The notes under the pieces are model-generated. The model was given only the letters and a program-made list of their open reading frames with translations. It did not search any database and was not told where the DNA came from. Below are positions 7,935 to 13,272 of a stretch of DNA of 13,272 bases, piece after piece; positions within the stretch are counted from its first letter, which is position 1, and each line of letters opens with the position of its first letter. The translations under genes and the position numbers were made by a program. Source of the stretch: Klenkia sp. (GTDB lineage: Bacteria; Actinomycetota; Actinomycetes; Mycobacteriales; Geodermatophilaceae); assembly GCA_025966215.1 (NCBI GenBank), contig JAOPVM010000447.1, positions 1 through 13,272 on the forward strand, read 5' to 3'.

Positions 7935-7940
7935 TAGCCT
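7935..7940 (+). promoter_or_regulatory. Candidate -10 element for tRNA-Arg
   Basis: TAGCCT fits TANNNT and would place the start of transcription around 7946-7948, about ten bases before the mature tRNA 5' end, a normal short leader. No convincing -35 hexamer is visible at the right distance. Confidence 0.35.
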
Positions 7941-7957
7941 CTGCCGGTACTCCCCGG

Positions 7958-8030
7958 GCCCCCATAGCTCAGGGGATAGAGCATCGGTTTCCTAAACCGT
8001 GTGTCGCAGGTTCGAATCCTGCTGGGGGCA
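7958..8030 (+). tRNA. tRNA-Arg (anticodon CCT, reads AGG)
   Basis: A complete 73-nt cloverleaf. The acceptor stem GCCCCCA (7958-7964) pairs perfectly with TGGGGGC (8023-8029). The D stem is GCTC (7967-7970) with GAGC (7979-7982). The anticodon loop TTCCTAA (7989-7995) carries CCT at 7991-7993. A five-base variable loop is at 8001-8005. The T stem GCAGG (8006-8010) pairs with CCTGC (8018-8022) around TTCGAAT. The discriminator base is A8030. The outermost anticodon-stem pair is T7984 opposite T8000, a mismatch, leaving four Watson-Crick pairs. The genome does not encode CCA (CCT follows), so the tail must be added enzymatically. It reads AGG, normally a rare arginine codon in such GC-rich genomes. 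Confidence 0.97.
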
Positions 8031-8044
8031 CCTCTCGAGACCCC

Positions 8045-8071
8045 CCGACGAGCAGCGGCCGTCCTCGACGG
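8045..8071 (+). terminator. Weak hairpin downstream of tRNA-Arg
   Basis: CCGACGAG (8045-8052) can pair with CTCGACGG (8064-8071) with one internal A-A mismatch and an 11-base loop. There is no T-tract. The position after the tRNA suits a terminator or 3' processing element, but the support is structural only. Confidence 0.25.
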
Positions 8072-8110
8072 TGTGTCGCAGGGCCGGAGGCCGGGGGAGG
8101 GCGCGCTCGG

Positions 8111-8116
8111 TACCGT
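8111..8116 (+). promoter_or_regulatory. Candidate -10 element for pta-ackA
   Basis: TACCGT fits TANNNT and is 69 bases before the pta start codon, predicting a leader of about 60 bases. No good -35 hexamer is visible. It is the best -10 match I see in the 155 bp between the tRNA and pta. Confidence 0.3.
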
Positions 8117-8172
8117 CGACCTCGTCACCGACCCCCGCTCGCCGGTGCTCCCGCGCATCGAGAGCCCGGCCC

Positions 8173-8179
8173 GAGGGAG
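8173..8179 (+). promoter_or_regulatory. Ribosome binding site of pta
   Basis: GAGGGAG is six bases before the GTG at 8186 and supports that start codon. Confidence 0.7.
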
Positions 8180-8185
8180 CCTGTT

Positions 8186-10285
8186 GTGGCCCGCAGCGTC
8201 TACGTCGCCTCCGTCGAGGGGCACTCCGGCAAGTCGATCGTCGCCCTGGGTCTGCTCACCACGCTGGCCCGGGAGGTCGGCCGGGTCGGGGTGTTCCGGC
8301 CGATCGCCCGCAGCACCACCGAGCCCGACCACGTGCTGGACCTCCTCCTGGGCCACGCCACCGCGGGGGTCGACCCGGCCGACGCCGTCGGGGTGGGCTA
8401 CGACGACGTGCACACCGACGGGGACGCCGCCCTGGCCCGGATCGTCGAGCGGTTCAAGGCCGTGGAGGCCCGCTGCGACGCGGTCGTCGTCGTCGGCTCG
8501 GACTTCACCGACGTGAGCTCCCCGACCGAGCTGTCCTACAACGCCCGGATCGCGGCGAACCTGGGCACCCCGGTGGTGCTGGTGCTGGGCGGTCGGGACG
8601 CCGCCGGCGCCGAGCACCTCGGCCAGGCCCCCGCGCGACCACCGGCCGACCTCGCCGCGGTCGCCGAGCCGGCGCTGCGCGAGCTGGCCGCCGAGCACGC
8701 CGGGGTGCTCGCGGTGGTGCTCAACCGGGCCGACCCGGACCGGCTGGAGGAGGGTCTCGCGGCCGTCCGCGGCATCACCGACCTGCCGGTCTGGGGCATT
8801 CCGGAGGAGGCCTTCCTCATCGCCCCGACGTTCTCCTCGGTGGCCGCGGCCGTCGACGGCGAGCTGGTGGCCGGTGACCCGGAGCTGATGAGCCGGGAGG
8901 CGATGGGCGTCGTCGTCGCCGCGATGTCGATGGTCAACGTGCTGCCCCGGATCACCGAGGGGGCGGTCGTCGTCGTCCCCGGCGACCGGCCCGACGTCGT
9001 GCTGGCCGTGATGACCGCGCACGCCTCGGGCACCTACCCCTCACCGACCGGGATCCTGCTCAACGGCGGCATCGACCTGCCCGAGCCCGTCGTCCGGCTG
9101 ATCGCCGGCATCGGCTCCTCGCTGCCGATCGTGCGCACCGCCCTGGGCACGTTCGACACCACGGCCCGGGTCATCCGCACCCGCGGGCTGATGGCGGCGG
9201 ACTCCCCGCGCAAGACCGAGACGTCGATCGCGATGTTCGACGAGGCGGTGGACACCCGGGAGCTGCTCGACCGGTTGGCCGTCGTCCCCTCGGACGTGGT
9301 GACGCCGCTGATGTTCGAGCACGTCCTCACCGAACGCAGCCGGACGGCGCAGCAGCACGTCGTGCTGCCCGAGGGCGACGACGACCGGGTGCTGCGCGCC
9401 GCGGCGATCGTGCTGTCCCGCCGGATCGCCCGGCTGACCCTGCTCGGGGAGGAGTCCAAGGTGCGCGGCCGGGCCTCCGAGCTGGGCCTGGACATCTCCG
9501 CCGCCGACGTGGTCGACCCCTTCGACGAGGAGCTGCGCACCCGGTTCGCCGAGGAGTACGCCCGGCTGCGCGCGCACCGCGGGATGACCGTCGAGGCCGC
9601 CCGCGACGTCGTCCCGGACGTGTCGTACTTCGGCACGATGATGGTGCAGCTGGGCCTGGTCGACGGGATGGTCTCCGGCGCCGCGCACACCACCGCGCAC
9701 ACCATCCGCCCGGCCTTCGAGGTCATCCGCACCCGGCCCGGGGTGTCCGTGGTGTCCAGCGTCTTCCTCATGGCGCTGGCCGACCGGGTGCTCGTCTACG
9801 GCGACTGCGCCGTCAACCCCGAGCCCGACGCCGCCCAGCTGGCCGACATCGCGATCAGCTCGGCGGCCACCGCCGCCCGGTTCGGCATCGAACCGCGGAT
9901 CGCGATGCTGTCCTACTCGACCGGGGACAGCGGGTCCGGTGCGGACGTCGAGAAGGTGCGGGCGGCCACCGCCCTGGTCCGGGAGCGCGCCCCGGAGCTG
10001 GTCGTGGACGGCCCGATGCAGTACGACGCCGCTGCCGACCCCGCCGTGGGTGCGTCGAAGATGCCGGGCTCCTCGGTCGCCGGGCGGGCCACCGTCTTCG
10101 TCTTCCCGGACCTGAACACCGGCAACAACACCTACAAGGCGGTTCAGCGCTCGGCCGGCGCGGTCGCCATGGGCCCGGTGTTGCAGGGCCTGAACAAGCC
10201 GGTCAACGACCTGTCCCGAGGGGCCACCGTGCGCGACATCGTCAACACCATCGCCATCACCGCGGTGCAGGCGGGCGGCTCGTGA
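8186..10285 (+). CDS. pta: Phosphate acetyltransferase, long three-domain form
   Basis: Interconverts acetyl-CoA plus phosphate and acetyl phosphate plus CoA in the cytosol, the first step of overflow acetate formation or, in reverse, the last step of acetate activation. At 699 residues it is the long Pta type, as in E. coli. Residues 1 to about 220 form a BioD-like P-loop domain with VEGHSGKSIVALGLL (10-24). About 230-335 is the DRTGG regulatory domain, including LPRITEGAVVVVPGDRPDVV (253-272) and PIVRTALGTFDTTARV (314-329). From about 375 is the catalytic PTA_PTB domain, with VVLPEGDDDRVLRAA (392-406), SYSTGDSGSGADVEKVRAA (577-594, the acetyl-CoA/phosphate loop), KMPGSSVAGRATVFVFPDLN (625-644) and NTYKAVQRSAGA (648-659). 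The stretch around 140-157, rich in Ala and Pro, looks like a short extra loop. Its TGA overlaps the ackA GTG by four bases. Confidence 0.97.
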   Translation: MARSVYVASVEGHSGKSIVALGLLTTLAREVGRVGVFRPIARSTTEPDHVLDLLLGHATAGVDPADAVGVGYDDVHTDGDAALARIVERFKAVEARCDAVVVVGSDFTDVSSPTELSYNARIAANLGTPVVLVLGGRDAAGAEHLGQAPARPPADLAAVAEPALRELAAEHAGVLAVVLNRADPDRLEEGLAAVRGITDLPVWGIPEEAFLIAPTFSSVAAAVDGELVAGDPELMSREAMGVVVAAMSMVNVLPRITEGAVVVVPGDRPDVVLAVMTAHASGTYPSPTGILLNGGIDLPEPVVRLIAGIGSSLPIVRTALGTFDTTARVIRTRGLMAADSPRKTETSIAMFDEAVDTRELLDRLAVVPSDVVTPLMFEHVLTERSRTAQQHVVLPEGDDDRVLRAAAIVLSRRIARLTLLGEESKVRGRASELGLDISAADVVDPFDEELRTRFAEEYARLRAHRGMTVEAARDVVPDVSYFGTMMVQLGLVDGMVSGAAHTTAHTIRPAFEVIRTRPGVSVVSSVFLMALADRVLVYGDCAVNPEPDAAQLADIAISSAATAARFGIEPRIAMLSYSTGDSGSGADVEKVRAATALVRERAPELVVDGPMQYDAAADPAVGASKMPGSSVAGRATVFVFPDLNTGNNTYKAVQRSAGAVAMGPVLQGLNKPVNDLSRGATVRDIVNTIAITAVQAGGS

Positions 10286-11451
10286 GCGTCGTCCTGGTGC
10301 TCAACAGCGGCTCCTCCTCGCTGAAGTACCGGCTGCTGGACATGGTCGACGAGCGGGTGCTGGCGCACGGGCTGATCGAGCGGATCGGCGCCGGGCAGGG
10401 GTCGATCCGGCACCGCGCCGGCCACGTCGACGTCACCGTGGCGGCCCCGGTGCCCGACCACGCCGCGGCCCTGGCGCTGGTGACGGCGACGTTCGCCGAG
10501 CACGGGCCCGAGCTCACCCCCGCCGTCGTGGGCCACCGCGTGGTGCACGGCGGCTCCCGCTTCCGCGCCCCCGTGGTCGTCGACGACGACGTCGAGGCCG
10601 CCATCGACGGCCTGTCCTCGCTGGCCCCGCTGCACAACCCGCCCGGCCTGCTCGGCATCCGGGCTGCCCGCGGGGCCTTCCCCGACGTCGCGCAGGTGGC
10701 CGTGTTCGACACCGCCTTCCACGCGACCATGCCGGCCGCGGCCTCGACGTACGCGATCGACGCGGACGTCGCTGCCCGGTTCGGGGTGCGCCGCTACGGC
10801 TTCCACGGCAGCTCGCACGAGTACGTCTCGCAGGTCGCGGCCCGGCTGCTCGGTCGGCCCGAGGCGAAGCTCGTCGTGCTGCACCTGGGCAACGGCGCCT
10901 CGGCCTGCGCGGTCGCCGCCGGCCGGTCGATCGCCACCTCGATGGGGCTGACCCCGCTGGAGGGCCTGGTCATGGGCACTCGCGGGGGCGACCTGGACCC
11001 CGGCGCCCTGCTGCACCTCATGCGGAACGGGATGGACGCCGACGACCTCGACGCGCTGCTCAACCGACGCAGCGGGCTGGCCGGCCTCACCGGCAGCGGC
11101 GACCTGCGCGACGTGCTCGCCGCAGCCGGGGACGGCGACGAGCGGGCGGAGGCCGCGCTCGGCGTCTACGTGCACCGGGTCCGCGGCTACGTGGGCGCCT
11201 ACCTGGCCCACCTCGGCGGCCTGGACGGGCTGGTCTTCACCGCCGGGGTGGGGGAGAACAGCCCCGAGGTGCGCGCCCGCGTGCTGGCCGGACTCGGCCA
11301 CCTGGGGCTGGCCCTCGACCCGGCCCGCAACACCGCGGCCGGCCAGGGGCCCCGGGTGATCAGCCCGGACGGCGCGGCGGTGCCCGTCCTGGTGGTGCCC
11401 ACCGACGAGGAGCTGCAGATCGCGCGGCACGCGGTGACGCTCGCCGGCTGA
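10282..11451 (+). CDS. ackA: Acetate kinase
   Basis: Transfers phosphate between acetyl phosphate and ADP to give acetate and ATP, working directly with Pta. Length 389 is normal. Signature regions of the acetokinase (ASKHA) fold are all present: VLVLNSGSSSLKYRLL (4-19) with Asn8 and the serines that bind nucleotide and metal, GHRVVHGGSRF (84-94), PLHNPP (116-121), VFDTAFHATMP (141-151) with catalytic Asp143, RYGFHGSSHEYV (171-182) with His175, LHLGNGASACAV (200-211), MGTRGGDLDPG (231-241) with Arg234, FTAGVGENS (319-327) and PTDEELQIA (373-381) near the metal site. The start is GTG at 10282 inside the GTGA overlap with pta, so translation is probably coupled and no separate ribosome binding site is needed. 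A hairpin begins immediately after the stop codon. Confidence 0.97.
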   Translation: MSVVLVLNSGSSSLKYRLLDMVDERVLAHGLIERIGAGQGSIRHRAGHVDVTVAAPVPDHAAALALVTATFAEHGPELTPAVVGHRVVHGGSRFRAPVVVDDDVEAAIDGLSSLAPLHNPPGLLGIRAARGAFPDVAQVAVFDTAFHATMPAAASTYAIDADVAARFGVRRYGFHGSSHEYVSQVAARLLGRPEAKLVVLHLGNGASACAVAAGRSIATSMGLTPLEGLVMGTRGGDLDPGALLHLMRNGMDADDLDALLNRRSGLAGLTGSGDLRDVLAAAGDGDERAEAALGVYVHRVRGYVGAYLAHLGGLDGLVFTAGVGENSPEVRARVLAGLGHLGLALDPARNTAAGQGPRVISPDGAAVPVLVVPTDEELQIARHAVTLAG

Positions 11452-11472
11452 GGCCGCCTGTGGACGGCGGCC
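11452..11472 (+). terminator. Perfect hairpin immediately after ackA
   Basis: GGCCGCC (11452-11458) and GGCGGCC (11466-11472) are exact reverse complements around a seven-base loop, starting at the base after the ackA stop. No T-tract follows, as is common for terminator-like hairpins in very GC-rich genomes. It is well placed to end the pta-ackA transcript. Confidence 0.5.
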
Positions 11473-11505
11473 CCGGGTGGCCGGCCGGTTCGGCTGCTCC
11501 GGGGT

Positions 11506-11521
11506 GCCCCGTCGGCGGGGC
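11506..11521 (+). terminator. Second hairpin between ackA and the SRPBCC gene
   Basis: GCCCCG (11506-11511) and CGGGGC (11516-11521) form a perfect six-base stem with a four-base loop TCGG. It follows the first hairpin by 33 bases and lies 27 bases before the next ATG. It could be a back-up terminator or part of the next gene's upstream region. Confidence 0.3.
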
Positions 11522-11536
11522 TGGTGATCGGCGCGG

Positions 11537-11542
11537 CAGACT
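11537..11542 (+). promoter_or_regulatory. Possible -10 element just upstream of the SRPBCC gene
   Basis: CAGACT matches TANNNT except at the first base and is six bases before the ATG at 11549. No Shine-Dalgarno is seen there. Together these suggest, weakly, a promoter giving a leaderless transcript for the SRPBCC-sirtuin run. Confidence 0.2.
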
Positions 11543-11548
11543 GGGCGC

Positions 11549-11992
11549 ATGGGTCAGGTCGTCGCCACCGCAGAACGAGTCGTGCACGCTCCCGCCGAGC
11601 GGGTGCACGCCGCGCTCGCCGACTACGCGGGCACCCGGCAGCGCATCGCCGGTCCCCAGTTCACCGAGTACCGGGTGGAGTCGGGCGGGCAGGGTGCCGG
11701 CACCCGGGTGCACTGGAAGCTCGCTGCGACCGAGAAGCGGGTCCGCGACCAGGTGATCTCGGTGTCCGAGCTGCCCGACGCCGGTGGACTGGTGGAGAGC
11801 GACGCCAACTCCTCCATGGTCACCACCTGGACGGTGCGCCCGGCCGGGCCGGACAGCTCGACCGTGGGTGTGCGCACCACGTGGCAGGGCGCCGGCGGGA
11901 TCGGCGGCTTCTTCGAACGCACCTTCGCCCCCAAGGGCCTGCGCCGCCTGTACGACGGTGTCCTCGAGCGGTTGGACGCCGACCTGACCTGA
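11549..11992 (+). CDS. SRPBCC (START-like/polyketide cyclase fold) family protein
   Basis: A 147-residue protein with the order of elements expected for the SRPBCC helix-grip fold: an opening strand with the usual ERVVHAPAERVHAALADY (9-26, strand then helix), FTEYRVESGGQGAGTRVHW (38-56), further strands over 68-77 and 89-96 (SMVTTWTV), STVGVRTTWQG (103-113), and a long C-terminal helix with KGLRRLYDGVLERLDADL (129-146). Members bind hydrophobic ligands in a deep cavity; the ligand here cannot be inferred. No catalytic signature beyond the fold is visible. The start is ATG at 11549 with no clear ribosome binding site; earlier in-frame starts would cross the hairpins. It is the first gene of a forward run with the sirtuin 27 bp downstream, so co-transcription is likely. 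Confidence 0.82.
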   Translation: MGQVVATAERVVHAPAERVHAALADYAGTRQRIAGPQFTEYRVESGGQGAGTRVHWKLAATEKRVRDQVISVSELPDAGGLVESDANSSMVTTWTVRPAGPDSSTVGVRTTWQGAGGIGGFFERTFAPKGLRRLYDGVLERLDADLT

Positions 11993-12019
11993 TGGCGCGC
12001 GGTCTGCCCACCGGGGACG

Positions 12020-12892
12020 ATGGAGCGCGTGGGTGCTCCGCTGACCGCCGCCGGTCCCGTCGTCGCCGGGCTGGAGGACCTCGCCGCGCTGGTCGGCAAC
12101 GGCAACGCCGTGGTGCTGTCCGGCGCGGGCCTGTCCACCGACTCCGGCATCCCCGACTACCGGGGCGCCACCGGGTCGCTGCGCCGGCACACCCCGATGA
12201 CCTGGCAGGCCTTCACCCGGGACGCCCGTGCCCGGCACCGGTACTGGGCGCGCAGCTACGTCGGTTGGCGACAGATCGCGCACGCCCGGCCCAACGACGG
12301 GCACCGCGCGGTGGCTGCCCTGCAGCACGCCGGTCTGCTGGGCGGGATCGTCACCCAGAACGTCGACGGCCTGCACCAGGCCGGCGGTGCCGGTGACGTG
12401 CTGGAGCTGCACGGCGGTCTGGACCGCACGGTCTGCCTGCAGTGCGGGGACGTCGCCGGCCGGGCCGCGCTCGACCTGCGGCTGCGCGAGGCCAACCCCG
12501 GTTTCCGGCCCGAGCCGGTCGAGGGCGAGGTCAACCCCGACGGTGACGTCGAGCTGCCCGAGGAGGACCTCGACGGCTTCGTGATGGTCGACTGCCTGGT
12601 CTGCGGCGGGGGACCGCTGAAGCCCGACGTCGTCTTCTTCGGCGAGACCGTGCCGCGCGAGCGGGTCGCCACCGCCTTCGACCTGGTCACCTGCGCCCGG
12701 TCGCTGGTGGTGCTCGGCTCGTCGTTGACCGTGATGAGCGGCTACCGCTTCGTGCTGCGCGCGGCCAAGGACGGCATCCCGGTCGCGATCGTCAACGCAG
12801 GGCCCACCCGGGGTGACGAGAAGGCCGACGTGCGGGTCGACGCCCCGCTGGGCCGGGTGCTGCCCGACCTCGCCCGCCGGCTCGCCCGGTGA
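12020..12892 (+). CDS. NAD-dependent sirtuin, SIRT4-like class II
   Basis: Sirtuin of the Sir2 family, which uses NAD+ to remove acyl groups from protein lysines, or sometimes transfers ADP-ribose. Visible: NAD-binding GAGLSTDSGIPDYRG (35-49), RYWARSYVGW (74-83), TQNVDGLH (112-119), catalytic His131 in LELHGG, zinc ligands Cys139/Cys142 (CLQC) and Cys192/Cys195 (CLVC) separated by an insert containing NPDGDVELPEEDLDGF (172-187), KPDVVFFGE (201-209), VLGSSLTVMSGYRF (231-244) and VNAGPTRGD (258-266). RYWAR-x-x-VGW, the NPDGDV insert, SGYRF and GPTR resemble human SIRT4, so class II with uncertain acyl preference. Length 290 is full. Start ATG 12020 is provisional: GGGGA at 12013-12017 is too close to it, and the in-frame GTG at 12029 is an alternative that removes three residues. 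Its stop overlaps the next start by four bases. Confidence 0.94.
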   Translation: MERVGAPLTAAGPVVAGLEDLAALVGNGNAVVLSGAGLSTDSGIPDYRGATGSLRRHTPMTWQAFTRDARARHRYWARSYVGWRQIAHARPNDGHRAVAALQHAGLLGGIVTQNVDGLHQAGGAGDVLELHGGLDRTVCLQCGDVAGRAALDLRLREANPGFRPEPVEGEVNPDGDVELPEEDLDGFVMVDCLVCGGGPLKPDVVFFGETVPRERVATAFDLVTCARSLVVLGSSLTVMSGYRFVLRAAKDGIPVAIVNAGPTRGDEKADVRVDAPLGRVLPDLARRLAR

Positions 12893-13200
12893 CCCGCGAG
12901 GTCGAGCACACCGCCGACGGCCGCTGGATCGTCGTCGACGGCCGGCGGTGGCGCACCCAGGACCCCCAGCTCCCCGACGACGTGCGCGAACAGCTGCTGC
13001 ACCACCTGGGTGTGGGTCGCAGCGGGGTGCGGACGGCGAAGCAGGCCGGCGACGACACCGCGGTGCGCGCGGCGCGGTCCCGGGTGCAGGCGGCCAAGAC
13101 GGGGCTGGGGGAGCGCGGGACAGCATGGTGGGAGCAGTCCGACGACGAGCGCCGGACGCGCTGGGAGGACGCGCTCGCCGAGCTGGACGCCCTGGACTGA
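12889..13200 (+). CDS. Conserved hypothetical protein, 103 residues, coupled to the sirtuin
   Basis: No function can be assigned. The GTG at 12889 lies within a GTGA overlap with the sirtuin stop, which supports translation coupling. The protein is small, charged and apparently soluble, with no signal peptide or membrane span. It opens with a short strand-rich segment GRWIVVDGRRWRTQDPQLP (11-29), continues with a helix DDVREQLLHHL (30-40) and a basic helix rich in Ala, Arg and Lys over about 46-71, then LGERGTAWWEQ (73-83) and an acidic amphipathic helix to the end. From memory, actinobacterial relatives with this WIVV-GRRWR opening and a GERG-WWE motif are sometimes labelled 'biopolymer transporter Tol'. 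Nothing in the sequence supports transport, and that label looks like a propagated error. Confidence 0.75.
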   Translation: MTREVEHTADGRWIVVDGRRWRTQDPQLPDDVREQLLHHLGVGRSGVRTAKQAGDDTAVRAARSRVQAAKTGLGERGTAWWEQSDDERRTRWEDALAELDALD

Positions 13201-13201
13201 G

Positions 13202-13272
13202 TCACGCCCGGAGGCGTCGGCCCACCTCGGCGACGGCGGCGGCCAGCCGGTCGTCTGCCTGTCGGCCGTACC
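13202..13272 (-). CDS. C-terminal end of an unidentified minus-strand gene
   Basis: Reading leftward from the window edge, an open frame of 22 codons ends at TGA (complement of 13202-13204) and gives YGRQADDRLAAAVAEVGRR followed by LRA. It looks like a C-terminal amphipathic helix. Third codon positions are mostly G or C, as in the real genes, and the stop is one base from the stop of the preceding gene, like the ABM/glycosylase junction. The family cannot be identified from this fragment. Confidence 0.5.
   Translation of the reverse strand, partial: YGRQADDRLAAAVAEVGRRLRA

Noticed and set aside
7893..7937. Very short plus-strand ORF (ATG to TAG) before the tRNA
   Set aside because: Fourteen codons, no ribosome binding site, and it runs into the probable tRNA promoter.
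7999..8082. Functional attachment site or genomic island at tRNA-Arg
   Set aside because: There is a repeat but no integrase, no compositional change and no accessory genes; pta-ackA follows directly. Kept only as a weak finding.
8031..8185. Riboswitch or structured leader upstream of pta
   Set aside because: Only short GC stems are visible, with no recognisable riboswitch consensus.
11360..13126. Minus-strand open frame of nearly 590 codons opposite the SRPBCC, sirtuin and hypothetical genes
   Set aside because: It spans three plus-strand genes and two hairpins and has no domain signal; it is a GC shadow.
1..13272. CRISPR array, insertion sequence, phage, defence or biosynthetic cluster
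   Set aside because: No regularly spaced repeats, transposase, integrase, restriction, toxin-antitoxin or synthase domains are seen on either strand; every substantial gene is housekeeping or a common actinobacterial family.

Overview
This is high-GC DNA (well over 70% G+C by eye). GTG starts are common, four-base GTGA gene overlaps occur, and the coding frames have G/C-rich third positions. Together with the protein types (FprA-type ferredoxin-NADP reductase, an SCO6745-type protein, a MPEGHT-type Nei glycosylase, an actinobacterial-style class I photolyase), this points to a GC-rich actinobacterium. From overall feel I would guess Geodermatophilaceae or a relative, but that is an inference without any search behind it.

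Layout from left to right. (1) A phosphoenolpyruvate carboxylase gene (ppc, + strand) enters the window already in progress and ends at 2540. (2) A convergent FprA-like reductase (- strand, 2617-3999) diverges across 59 bp from a small antibiotic-biosynthesis-monooxygenase-domain (ABM) gene (4059-4370). (3) A Nei/Fpg-family DNA glycosylase (- strand, 4372-5178) is convergent with the ABM gene with one base between the stops. It diverges from an SCO6745-family gene (5222-6058), which is in turn convergent with a CPD-type photolyase (- strand, 6066-7421). A small GNAT acetyltransferase (- strand, 7460-7795) lies upstream of the photolyase. (4) tRNA-Arg(CCT) at 7958-8030 is followed by the pta-ackA pair (8186-11451), whose stop and start overlap by four bases. 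(5) After a hairpin, a forward run holds an SRPBCC protein, a SIRT4-like class II sirtuin and a 103-residue conserved hypothetical that overlaps the sirtuin by four bases. (6) The last 71 bases look like the 3' end of a minus-strand gene convergent with that run.

Functionally the window is mostly core metabolism and maintenance. Ppc performs anaplerotic CO2 fixation. Pta and AckA interconvert acetyl-CoA, acetyl phosphate and acetate. FprA moves electrons between NADPH and ferredoxin. The glycosylase and photolyase repair oxidised bases and UV photoproducts. The small acetyltransferase and the sirtuin flank pta-ackA, so genes that make, donate and possibly remove acyl groups lie within about 5 kb, but no shared transcript is visible.

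I see no mobile element, integrase, CRISPR array, toxin-antitoxin pair, phage gene or biosynthetic cluster, and no clear undescribed system. The observations worth a second look are local. They are a probable leaderless photolyase transcript, a photolyase that seems to lack the outermost tryptophan of the electron-transfer triad, a bacterial SIRT4-type sirtuin coupled to an unknown small protein, a 12-base direct repeat shared by the tRNA gene and its trailer, and very tight convergent gene ends.
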